This document shows, one piece after another, positions 1 to 5,567 of a stretch of 16,269 nt of DNA. Under the pieces are notes generated by a model. The model was not told the DNA's origin. It saw only the letters and a list, made by a program, of their open reading frames with translations, and did not search any database. Source of the DNA: Candidatus Symbiothrix sp. (GTDB lineage: Bacteria > Bacteroidota > Bacteroidia > Bacteroidales > Azobacteroidaceae); assembly GCA_031284765.1 (NCBI GenBank), contig JAITXK010000098.1:1-16269 (forward strand). Direction: 5' to 3'. A program made the position numbers and the translations under genes. How positions within the stretch are numbered: position 1 is the stretch's first letter; every line of letters starts with the position of its first letter.

Positions 1-362
1 TTAAAAGCCCCGCTTTCAATACTTGTAACACTGTTTGGAATAGGAATTGAACTTAGATTAGTACATCCGCTAAAAGCAGAACTTCCAATCTCCGTTACGC
101 TGTTGGGAATGGAAATAGAAGCTAATCCGGTACAAGAAGAAAACGCGCTACTGCCAATCTTCTTAACAGCATAAGTCACCGCAGAGTAAGTCACCGTTGC
201 AGGAATTGTAATTGCTCCGGAATATTTACCGGGATTAGAAGTTACTTCAACATTAGTTCCGTTACCGATTTGTTTGTAGTAAATTCCATTATCTACAAAA
301 TCAATCGCCCAAGCATTCCATGCGATACACAGGACAGCCAAAAATAAAATACTTTTTTTCAT
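1..362 (-). CDS. BspA-like leucine-rich repeat surface protein, N-terminal part (cut by window edge)
   Basis: The reading frame opens at an ATG at 362 and runs off the left edge without a stop, giving about 120 residues. Residues 1-19 form a signal peptide (MKKS, hydrophobic core, ending NAWA before IDF), so the protein is exported. After a short leading region (GIYYKQIGNGTNVEV, then ITIPATVTY), residues from about 68 onward are BspA-type (LRR_5) repeats of about 23 residues, with the pattern IGSSAFSSCTGL then SISIPNSV, repeated as SSAFSGCTNL and SIPIPNSV. Such proteins are usually surface or secreted adhesins in Bacteroidales, and the C-terminal anchoring or sorting domain would lie outside the window. 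The gene has an unusually long structured leader (see 423-520). The family call is firm; the target or ligand cannot be told. Confidence 0.9.
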   Translation of the reverse strand, partial: MKKSILFLAVLCIAWNAWAIDFVDNGIYYKQIGNGTNVEVTSNPGKYSGAITIPATVTYSAVTYAVKKIGSSAFSSCTGLASISIPNSVTEIGSSAFSGCTNLSSIPIPNSVTSIESGAF

Positions 363-422
363 TTTTAGAAAGTTATTTTTCTCCTAATTCCCCGAAGAAG
401 AGTGTTATTTAAAATGCAGAAA

Positions 423-514
423 GCGTGGGAACTGTTATCTTATTTTATCTAACGGGTTCTGGTAGGACCTTGGGAATAAAACAAGTAACAGCCCCACGCC
501 GTTATATAGGCGTG
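423..514 (-). promoter_or_regulatory. Structured 5' leader (riboswitch-like) of the LRR gene, or ncRNA
   Basis: Nested complementary arms form a long rod: GCGTGGG 423-429 with CCCACGC 493-499, CTGTTA 432-437 with TAACAG 486-491, TTTTAT 443-448 with ATAAAA 476-481, and GGTTC 455-459 with GGACC 465-469 (one G-U) around a 5-base loop. An alternative hairpin pairs CACGCC 495-500 with GGCGTG 509-514 and uses five bases of the outer arm, so the two folds exclude each other. Minus-strand -7 elements lie upstream (628-635, 695-702) and the LRR start lies 60 bases downstream, so I favour a leader of that mRNA. A plus-strand small RNA cannot be excluded. I do not recognise a known class. Confidence 0.55.
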
Positions 515-524
515 AGAGCTTTTT
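490..524 (+). terminator. Terminator-like hairpin with no obvious upstream gene
   Basis: On the plus strand AGC 490-492 and CACGCC 495-500 pair with GGCGTG 509-514 and GCT 518-520, followed directly by TTTT. The shape is that of an intrinsic terminator, but no plus-strand gene ends here. It may instead be one of the two alternative folds of the minus-strand leader. Confidence 0.35.
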
Positions 525-627
525 ACTTATTTCTTTTCCCTATTGAATTTACCAGATTCGTTAGAAAGAAATTAAGTTAAACACTTTCTATTTTAAAAAA
601 TGTCTGCTGAATTTGCATTCAACGCTG

Positions 628-660
628 CAAATATAAGCATTTTTTACATACGAAAACATT
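628..660 (-). promoter_or_regulatory. Candidate promoter for the LRR gene
   Basis: CAAATATA at 628-635 reads TATATTTG on the minus strand, a perfect Bacteroidota -7 element. A weak -33 match (TGTTTTC on the minus strand, about 652-658) lies about 18 bases upstream. Transcription would start near 621 and give a leader of about 260 bases containing the structured element. Confidence 0.5.
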
Positions 661-694
661 TTTGGGCTAAAAAAGCTGTTGCTCTTTTTCGTTG

Positions 695-702
695 CAAAGA
701 TA
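695..702 (-). promoter_or_regulatory. Second candidate -7 element, minus strand
   Basis: CAAAGATA reads TATCTTTG on the minus strand, matching TAnnTTTG exactly, but no TTG is present at the expected -33 distance. The adjoining 16-bp palindrome occupies the region just upstream of this -7, where an operator could act. Confidence 0.3.
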
Positions 703-743
703 ATATCATACAGCGCCGCACTTTGGCGCTGTATGATATTTTT
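702..743 (+). terminator. Strong 16-bp perfect hairpin with T tail
   Basis: AATATCATACAGCGCC at 702-717 is followed by a 7-base loop and its exact reverse complement at 725-740, then more T (739-743). This has the form of an intrinsic terminator on the plus strand, yet both flanking genes point away from it. It could terminate an unseen small RNA, insulate the divergent genes, or act as a palindromic operator next to the minus-strand -7 element at 695-702. Confidence 0.5.
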
Positions 744-744
744 A

Positions 745-822
745 GGCTAAATATTAAAATGAGGTGTCTGCTATCCTAAAATAATATTTAGCTTTCTTAG
801 CTCTTCAATTTAATATTTAGCC
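745..822. repeat. Inverted and direct AT-rich repeats (TAAATATTA core)
   Basis: GGCTAAATATTAAA at 745-758 is the exact reverse complement of TTTAATATTTAGCC at 809-822. A third partial copy, AATATTTAGC followed by TTTCTT, sits at 783-797 and repeats as AATATTTAGCC plus TTCTT at 812-827. The cluster ends at the -33 box of the hemerythrin promoter, so it may hold regulator binding sites. Confidence 0.45.
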
Positions 823-825
823 TTC

Positions 826-855
826 TTGCAATTAAAAATAAAAACTGTACATTTG
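826..855 (+). promoter_or_regulatory. Promoter of the hemerythrin-regulator unit
   Basis: TTG at 826-828, a 19-base spacer, and TACATTTG at 848-855 match the Bacteroidota -33/-7 consensus closely. The expected start near 861 leaves a leader of about 20 bases before the ATG at 882. Confidence 0.8.
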
Positions 856-881
856 CACCGCACAAATGAAAACAAACCATC

Positions 882-1541
882 ATGTACAATAAATTCAGAT
901 TCGGAAAATACCGCAGCACCGACTCCATGAGCCAACTGATCAGCGAGAACTATCCCGCACTGACAGTGCTCAGCCGCTTCGGCATCACCTTGGGAGTCGG
1001 CGAAAAAACCATTGACGAAGTCTGCCGGGAACATCAGGTGGATACCGATACGTTTCTGGCGATTATTCATTTGATATCCGATAAGGAACGGAAAACGGAA
1101 GAACCTCCCATTTATCTGCCCGCGTTAATCAATTATCTACGCAATTCTCACACCTACTTTTTGGAGTACCGCTTGCCTGAAATACGGAAAAATCTGATTT
1201 CGGTACTCACCGAGGGCGAAGACGATTTGAACAAAGCCGTACTGGAATATTTCGACCAGTTTACCGCCGCTATCCGCAAACACATGTTATATGAAAACAA
1301 TAAAGTGTTTTCAATGGCTACCGGTCAATCTTCGCGGGAAAAGTTATCAACAGGATTCGGCAAACAACACGAACAAATTGAAGCGCGTTTAACGGAATTC
1401 AAAAACATCCTTATTAAATATTATCCTGCACACAATGCCAACACCATGAATCGCTTTCTTTTTGATATTTTCAATTGCGAACAGGAACTGACTTTTCATA
1501 ATGCGGTTGAAGACGAACTGTTTTTACCCACCATCGTATGA
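882..1541 (+). CDS. DUF542/hemerythrin-domain di-iron protein (RIC/YtfE/ScdA-like)
   Basis: The 219-residue protein has an N-terminal ScdA_N/DUF542-like region (about 1-60) and a C-terminal hemerythrin-type four-helix domain (about 85-219). Candidate di-iron ligands are His90, His134 with Glu138 (RKHMLYEN), His163 (KQHEQIE) and His206 with Glu210 (FHNAVEDELFLP). RIC-family proteins repair iron-sulfur clusters damaged by oxidative or nitrosative stress. The Cys-Cys pair seen in many DUF542 domains is absent: the equivalent stretch reads GITLGVGEKTIDEVC, with only Cys48 following. It is cytoplasmic, with no signal peptide. The stop overlaps the next start by 4 bases (ATGA), so it is translationally coupled to a LuxR-type regulator. 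This points to an oxygen- or NO-responsive unit. Whether it repairs clusters or senses gas is an inference. Confidence 0.85.
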   Translation: MYNKFRFGKYRSTDSMSQLISENYPALTVLSRFGITLGVGEKTIDEVCREHQVDTDTFLAIIHLISDKERKTEEPPIYLPALINYLRNSHTYFLEYRLPEIRKNLISVLTEGEDDLNKAVLEYFDQFTAAIRKHMLYENNKVFSMATGQSSREKLSTGFGKQHEQIEARLTEFKNILIKYYPAHNANTMNRFLFDIFNCEQELTFHNAVEDELFLPTIV

Positions 1542-2152
1542 GCCATCCTGTCAAGATAGTTCTCGTAGAGCCTTCCGTCATTCTCCGAAACGGCATATTG
1601 GCTGTTCTCCACCGTCTAAACACCATTCAAATGGATGTCTTTGAAGTAACTGACTCCGAACAATTGAAAAACTCCTTGCACTGGCAAAAACCCGATATGC
1701 TGATTTTGAATCCGTCCATTGCCTGCACTTACTCATTGCTGCAAATTAAAAAAGAGTCGGGCAACCCGCAATTAAAATGTATAGCCCTGCAAAATTCCTT
1801 GTCGGACAATTCGATACTGAAATGTTATGATGAAGTGATTTCTATGTACGATTCGATTGAACAGATTAACGAAAAACTGACCAAACTCATCATTGAACCG
1901 GAAGACGAAAAGCGCCACGAACTGCTGACCGTCCGCGAAAAGGAAATCATAGTTTGTGTAATTAATGGGATGACTAACAAGCAAATAGCCGACAAGTTGC
2001 ATCTTTCGTCACATACCATAATCAGCCACCGGCGCAATATTTCTTCCAAATTGCAAATTCACAGTACATCCGGATTAACAATTTATGCAATAGTGAATAA
2101 ATTGGTCGAGTTGAATGAAATAAAAACCGGTGAAATTACAAATAAGGAATAA
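1538..2152 (+). CDS. LuxR/NarL-type transcriptional regulator with degenerate receiver domain
   Basis: The 204-residue protein has a receiver-like fold at residues 5-118 and a LuxR-type helix-turn-helix at about 128-190 (LTVREKEIIVCVINGMTNKQIADKL, split here as LTVREKE, then NGMTNKQIADKLHLS and SHRRNI). The position of the phospho-acceptor Asp is taken by Asn58 (PDMLILNPS), and the acidic pocket after strand 1 is reduced to Glu11 (VLVEPS). The receiver is therefore probably not controlled by ordinary phosphorylation. It overlaps the hemerythrin gene by 4 bases and has no partner histidine kinase nearby, so the upstream di-iron protein is the natural candidate for its signal input. Its 3' end overlaps convergent murF by 17 bases. 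Confidence 0.88.
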   Translation: MSHPVKIVLVEPSVILRNGILAVLHRLNTIQMDVFEVTDSEQLKNSLHWQKPDMLILNPSIACTYSLLQIKKESGNPQLKCIALQNSLSDNSILKCYDEVISMYDSIEQINEKLTKLIIEPEDEKRHELLTVREKEIIVCVINGMTNKQIADKLHLSSHTIISHRRNISSKLQIHSTSGLTIYAIVNKLVELNEIKTGEITNKE

Positions 2153-3425
2153 GTTTTTCCAATTGATTGTTGCGTGAACCTTTGATTAAAATATGGTACC
2201 CTTCAAGTCCGGAAGTCTGCAAATAAGCCGCCAATGCATCGGTATGAGCAAACACTTTCCACTTGGGATTGACCGCAAGATTGTTGAAATTCTCGCCCAC
2301 CAAAAAGATTTGTTCCAGAGGCAAAATCGAAAGTTTATCTATTAACCGTTGATGTTCTTCATAGCTGTAATCGCCCAATTCGCGCATCTCTCCCAAAATC
2401 ACCATTTTTGGAAATCCATCCAAGCGGGCAAAATTGTCCAATGCGGCCTGCATACTGCACGGATTGGCGTTGTAAGCATCTAAAATCAAATCATTCTTCA
2501 CGGTTTTATGATTCTGAGAACGGTTGTTTCCTGGCAAATAGTTTTGAATCGCCCGATTGATCAGAGCGCTTCCCACTCCGAAATAATCGGCCATGCAAAT
2601 TGCCGCCAATACATTTTCAAAATTGTAACTTCCTACTAAATGGGTCGTTACAGAATTTTTTGCATTGCCTTTTTCCCATTCCAAAGCCAAAGCCGGTGCG
2701 CAAGCCGTTATGTGTCCATGAATTTCCGCCTGCGGGTTAGCTCCATAATAGACCATTGACAAGGATGGATAGAAATCTTGTAAAAACGGATTGTCCAAAT
2801 TGCCGAAAACGGTACCGCCTTTTTCCCGAAGGAAATCATATAATTCGGTTTTTGCCCGAACCACACCTTCAAACGAGCCAAAACCTTCCAAATGCGCTCT
2901 TCCGACATTGGTAATCAAGCCGAAATCAGGTTCGGCAATTCGACAAAGTGCACGGATTTCGCCCTGATGATTAGCGCCCATTTCCACAACGGCAAATTCA
3001 TGTTCAGGTTTCAATTGCAATAACGTCAGCGGTACACCGATATGATTATTCAGGTTGCCTTGTGTAAAAAGTGTGACATATTTAGAAGATAAAGCCGTAG
3101 CAATGAGTTCTTTCGTGGTTGTTTTTCCATTGGTTCCCGTAACGGCGATGACTTGGACTTTCATCTGTTTGCGATGATAATGGGCCAAATCCTGCAAAGT
3201 CTGCAACACATTATCCACTTGTATAATCCGTTCATCTTTCGGCAAACCGGCACGATCACCCACGGCAAAAGCAACTCCCGAATCAAGGACTTGTTTGATA
3301 TAATGATTGCCATCAAACTTATCTCCTTTTAATGCGAAAAAAAGAGCGTTCGGCGGACAATTCCGGCTATCTGTTGAAATCAGCGGATAGCGTTGGAAAA
3401 TTTCGTATAATTGAGGGAGTTGCAT
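2136..3425 (-). CDS. murF: UDP-N-acetylmuramoyl-tripeptide--D-alanyl-D-alanine ligase
   Basis: This cytoplasmic Mur ligase adds D-Ala-D-Ala to UDP-MurNAc-tripeptide using ATP, the last soluble step of peptidoglycan precursor synthesis. The 429 residues show the N-terminal substrate-binding domain (DSRNCPPNALFFALKG, about 19-34), the ATP-binding loop VTGTNGKTT (95-103), GNLNNHIGVPLTLL (about 123-136), EMGANHQGEI (about 148-157), TNVGRAHLEGFGS (about 172-184) and the C-terminal ligase domain starting near DAYNANP. I chose the ATG at 3425 over a TTG one codon earlier, because it forms a TGATG overlap with the stop of the upstream small gene, a classic coupling arrangement. The gene sits outside the main division/cell-wall cluster. 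Its end overlaps the luxR-type gene by 17 bases. Confidence 0.96.
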   Translation of the reverse strand: MQLPQLYEIFQRYPLISTDSRNCPPNALFFALKGDKFDGNHYIKQVLDSGVAFAVGDRAGLPKDERIIQVDNVLQTLQDLAHYHRKQMKVQVIAVTGTNGKTTTKELIATALSSKYVTLFTQGNLNNHIGVPLTLLQLKPEHEFAVVEMGANHQGEIRALCRIAEPDFGLITNVGRAHLEGFGSFEGVVRAKTELYDFLREKGGTVFGNLDNPFLQDFYPSLSMVYYGANPQAEIHGHITACAPALALEWEKGNAKNSVTTHLVGSYNFENVLAAICMADYFGVGSALINRAIQNYLPGNNRSQNHKTVKNDLILDAYNANPCSMQAALDNFARLDGFPKMVILGEMRELGDYSYEEHQRLIDKLSILPLEQIFLVGENFNNLAVNPKWKVFAHTDALAAYLQTSGLEGYHILIKGSRNNQLEKLIPYL

Positions 3426-3646
3426 CAATATTCTTCTTCATTGAAGAAAAAATCCTCTTTGCTCGGATAATCAGGCCAAATATCTTCGATACATTCATAA
3501 ATCTCGCCTTCATCTTCCATTTCCTGCAAGTTTTCCACTACTTCCTGCGGAGAACCTGACCGCATCGCAAAATCAATCAATTCGTCTTTACTGGCTGGCC
3601 AGGGTGCATCTTCTAATTTTGAAGCTAATTCTAATGTCCAATACAT
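3425..3646 (-). CDS. DUF2795-type small acidic protein
   Basis: The 73-residue protein begins MYWTLELASKLEDAPWPASK and ends with an acidic tail (PSKEDFFFNEEEY). The pattern WPASKDELIDFAMRSG followed by VVENLQEMEDEGEIYECIEDIW fits the DUF2795 family of small helical proteins of unknown function, common in Bacteroidales. There is no signal peptide or membrane segment. I took the ATG at 3644-3646, not the longer frame upstream, because upstream sequence is non-coding in this frame and a promoter lies at 3664-3693. Its TGA shares a base with the murF ATG (TGATG), so the two are probably translated together. The function is unknown; the coupling suggests only co-expression with murF. Confidence 0.88.
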   Translation of the reverse strand: MYWTLELASKLEDAPWPASKDELIDFAMRSGSPQEVVENLQEMEDEGEIYECIEDIWPDYPSKEDFFFNEEEY

Positions 3647-3663
3647 ATTTTCAATTTTTCTCG

Positions 3664-3693
3664 CAAAAGTATAAAAATATAATCTATTTACAA
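3664..3693 (-). promoter_or_regulatory. Promoter for the DUF2795-murF pair
   Basis: On the minus strand TTG (3691-3693), a 19-base spacer and TACTTTTG (3664-3671) match the Bacteroidota consensus. It overlaps the 3' end of the adenosyltransferase gene. Transcription should start near 3657, leaving only about 10 bases of leader. Confidence 0.75.
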
Positions 3694-4235
3694 GGATTCT
3701 CCCATTTAATTTCTTCAATCTTGTGAATGAAGTTTTGTTTTCGTGCAAACAAGAAAAAATAATCCGATAAACGATTGATATATTGGAAGGTAATTGCATC
3801 CAACGCTTCGCCTTCGGTAATGCGATACATATTCCGCTCAGCACGCCTGCAAATGGTCCGGCAGACATGTGCCAAAGCATTGGCTTTCGTTCCGCCCGGC
3901 AAAACAAAAAATTTCATCGGGGGGATTAATTCATCGATTTTGTCAATCTCAATTTCCAATACACGGACTTCTTCTTCCGACAATCGACCGATTTTTGCTT
4001 CATCTTCAGTAGCCAAAGAGGCACCTGCAATGAATAGATTCGACTGAATCCGGCGTAAAAATAAACGGTCTTCCTGCAATTCCACTTCTTCCAGCAAACA
4101 AGCGATAAACGAATTCAATTCGTCAATAGTTCCGTAGGCCTCTATGCGAGGATGTATTTTTTGTACTCTTTTTCCGCCAACCAAGGAAGTGTATCCCCCG
4201 TCGCCTGTTTTTGTATAAATTCTGCTTTTTTTCAT
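3684..4235 (-). CDS. PduO-type ATP:cob(I)alamin adenosyltransferase
   Basis: This enzyme transfers the 5'-deoxyadenosyl group of ATP to cob(I)alamin, giving coenzyme B12. The 183 residues contain the diagnostic N-terminal motif YTKTGDGG (7-14), the RIEAYGTIDELNS helix (about 30-42), LPGGTKANALAHVCRTICRR (about 115-134) and the C-terminal YINRLSDYFFLFAR. I used the ATG at 4235; the longer frame to 4301 adds residues unlike the family. The start lies inside the end of the upstream methyltransferase, with a 113-base overlap in another frame, which looks like the result of a lost stop there. In Bacteroidales the product would serve B12-dependent enzymes such as methylmalonyl-CoA mutase. No other cobalamin gene is in the window. 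Confidence 0.93.
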   Translation of the reverse strand: MKKSRIYTKTGDGGYTSLVGGKRVQKIHPRIEAYGTIDELNSFIACLLEEVELQEDRLFLRRIQSNLFIAGASLATEDEAKIGRLSEEEVRVLEIEIDKIDELIPPMKFFVLPGGTKANALAHVCRTICRRAERNMYRITEGEALDAITFQYINRLSDYFFLFARKQNFIHKIEEIKWENPCK

Positions 4236-4959
4236 GCTTGAAATACGATTTATAATACCTTTTCGGCAATTTGTCATCAAAAAAAACGATTCCCAACTCA
4301 TATAAATCCAACATTACACGCGATTGAGGATGCTCTTTTAATGTCTGCCAAACCGTTTTGACCTCTTTGTTCCTGACAATATCATTCAGAATCAAAATAC
4401 TTTGTTTTCCGATCAAAGGACGACACAATGATATCACAGCCTCAACATCCATTGAATCGGAGGGTTGATTGATAAAAATCAAATCCGCTTTTTGCATCCG
4501 GAGACTCAATGATTGGATGGTTTCCTTATACTGTCCTGTAATACAGTAGATATGTTGCAAATCATGTGCCAAGGCCCATTGGTGCAACGTCTGCAACACA
4601 TTTTCTCGCTCTTCCAACAAATAACAACGGCTTTGGGCACGGGAAGCCGTAGCAAGATACAGTCCCATAATGCCGGTCGAACTTCCAATTTCAACAATCG
4701 TTTGGCATCTGAAAAAATGTGCCAAACGAAATAAAATCGCTCCATAGTTGCGTGATTGGGTTTCCTCCAAGGTGATACGACCTGTTTCGTTCTTTTCGGA
4801 CAACAGCCTGTTTCTGAATTTTTCGATATCATCAAAAACATAATAGGCGCTTTTGTCTTCAATAATTTTTGTGATTAAATTGTACACAAAAGGAGAATGC
4901 ACACCAAACCCTTTTCGGTAACGAATTTTACGATATAATTTTATTCCGGGGATTCGCAT
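4123..4959 (-). CDS. Class I SAM-dependent methyltransferase with probable stop-loss C-terminal tail
   Basis: The 278-residue protein has motif I VEIGSSTGIMG (about 89-99) of Rossmann-type SAM methyltransferases, with LEERENV at the end of strand 2 and DLIFINQPSD as the post-II/III region. The N-terminal GFGVHSPFVYNLI (17-29) resembles a Bacteroidota-specific family of unknown substrate. The natural end appears to be KRYYKSYF at residue 240. The next codon, AAG (4237-4239), is one substitution away from TAG, and everything after it (38 very basic residues) is simply the start of the adenosyltransferase gene read in another frame. The start overlaps the deacetylase end by 19 bases, so it belongs to the operon. 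The substrate cannot be inferred. Confidence 0.85.
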   Translation of the reverse strand: MRIPGIKLYRKIRYRKGFGVHSPFVYNLITKIIEDKSAYYVFDDIEKFRNRLLSEKNETGRITLEETQSRNYGAILFRLAHFFRCQTIVEIGSSTGIMGLYLATASRAQSRCYLLEERENVLQTLHQWALAHDLQHIYCITGQYKETIQSLSLRMQKADLIFINQPSDSMDVEAVISLCRPLIGKQSILILNDIVRNKEVKTVWQTLKEHPQSRVMLDLYELGIVFFDDKLPKRYYKSYFKHEKKQNLYKNRRRGIHFLGWRKKSTKNTSSHRGLRNY

Positions 4960-5564
4960 ATCGGTTTAAACGTATATCCTTGTTCCAAAAGCCATTCGAT
5001 AGCCATGGGCAATACTGTTTTCATCTTTTTTTCTGCCTTCAATGAATCGTGAAAGACAATGATTGAGCCGTTTCGTGTATATTTTTTCACATTGTTGAAA
5101 ACCTGTTTCACCACTTGCAGACAACTGTAATCGCGCGTTACCACGTCCCACATAATGATGTGGTACTGTTTCCGCAATAAAAAGAATTGGGGCAGGCGTA
5201 AATGCCCGTGAGGTGGGCGAAACCACTTGCTGTGAATCAGTTGGTTGGCTTCTTCTACATCTTTCAAATAGGTTTTCGTTCGCACTTTCCATCCTTGCAA
5301 ATGATGAAACGTATGATTGCCAACCGTATGTCCCCGCTCTATCACTTGCCGATAGACTTCGGGATATTTTCTAACATTATCTGCCACGCAAAAGAAACTG
5401 GCCTTGATGTGGTATTGGTCCAACATATCCAACACCCAAGGAGTTACTTCCGGCACCGGCCCATCATCAAAAGTCAAGTAAACTACTTTTTCGTGGGTAT
5501 TGAACCGCCAATGTGCTTTGGGGAAAAACGTGCGATAGAGCAAGGGTGGTCGTTCAATTAGCAT
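4941..5564 (-). CDS. Polysaccharide deacetylase family protein (NodB homology, CE4)
   Basis: The 207 residues carry all standard CE4 motifs. Motif 1 is TFDDGP (31-36) with catalytic Asp33 and metal ligand Asp34. Motif 2 is HTFHH (84-88), giving His84 and His88 as metal ligands. Motif 3 is RPPHG (116-120). Motif 4 centres on MWDVVTRDY (138-146), and motif 5 is FHDS (171-174). The family removes N-acetyl groups from glycans such as peptidoglycan or other GlcNAc polymers using a divalent metal. There is no signal peptide or clear membrane anchor, which is odd for an enzyme acting on finished wall polymers and may mean a cytoplasmic or lipid-linked precursor substrate. Only 3 bases separate it from the upstream DUF2723 gene, and it overlaps the methyltransferase by 19 bases. 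The substrate is not predictable from sequence. Confidence 0.92.
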   Translation of the reverse strand: MLIERPPLLYRTFFPKAHWRFNTHEKVVYLTFDDGPVPEVTPWVLDMLDQYHIKASFFCVADNVRKYPEVYRQVIERGHTVGNHTFHHLQGWKVRTKTYLKDVEEANQLIHSKWFRPPHGHLRLPQFFLLRKQYHIIMWDVVTRDYSCLQVVKQVFNNVKKYTRNGSIIVFHDSLKAEKKMKTVLPMAIEWLLEQGYTFKPICESPE

Positions 5565-5567
5565 GAT

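Larger units (their letters stand above)
363..881. other. 519-base gene-free region between divergent genes
   Basis: No convincing protein gene is present on either strand. From left to right it holds the translation leader of the LRR gene (363-422), a nested inverted-repeat structure (423-514), a T-tailed hairpin (490-524), AT-rich sequence with a minus-strand -7 element (628-635), a second minus-strand -7 element (695-702), a 16-bp perfect hairpin with T tail (702-743), AT-rich repeats (745-822) and the plus-strand promoter of the hemerythrin gene (826-855). It is unusually rich in structure for a divergent intergenic region. Confidence 0.8.

Noticed and set aside
423..499. Invertible promoter (phase-variable inverton) flanked by the inverted repeats
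   Set aside because: The 48-base interior lacks a TAnnTTTG element on either strand, and further nested pairs inside the arms fit an RNA fold better. No recombinase gene is near.
3426..3428. TTG start of murF one codon before the ATG
   Set aside because: The ATG at 3425 gives the TGATG coupling and a normal N-terminus; the TTG adds a single residue.
3425..3907. 160-residue reading frame covering the DUF2795 gene
   Set aside because: Only the last 73 residues resemble a protein family; the rest overlaps the adenosyltransferase out of frame and is crossed by a promoter.
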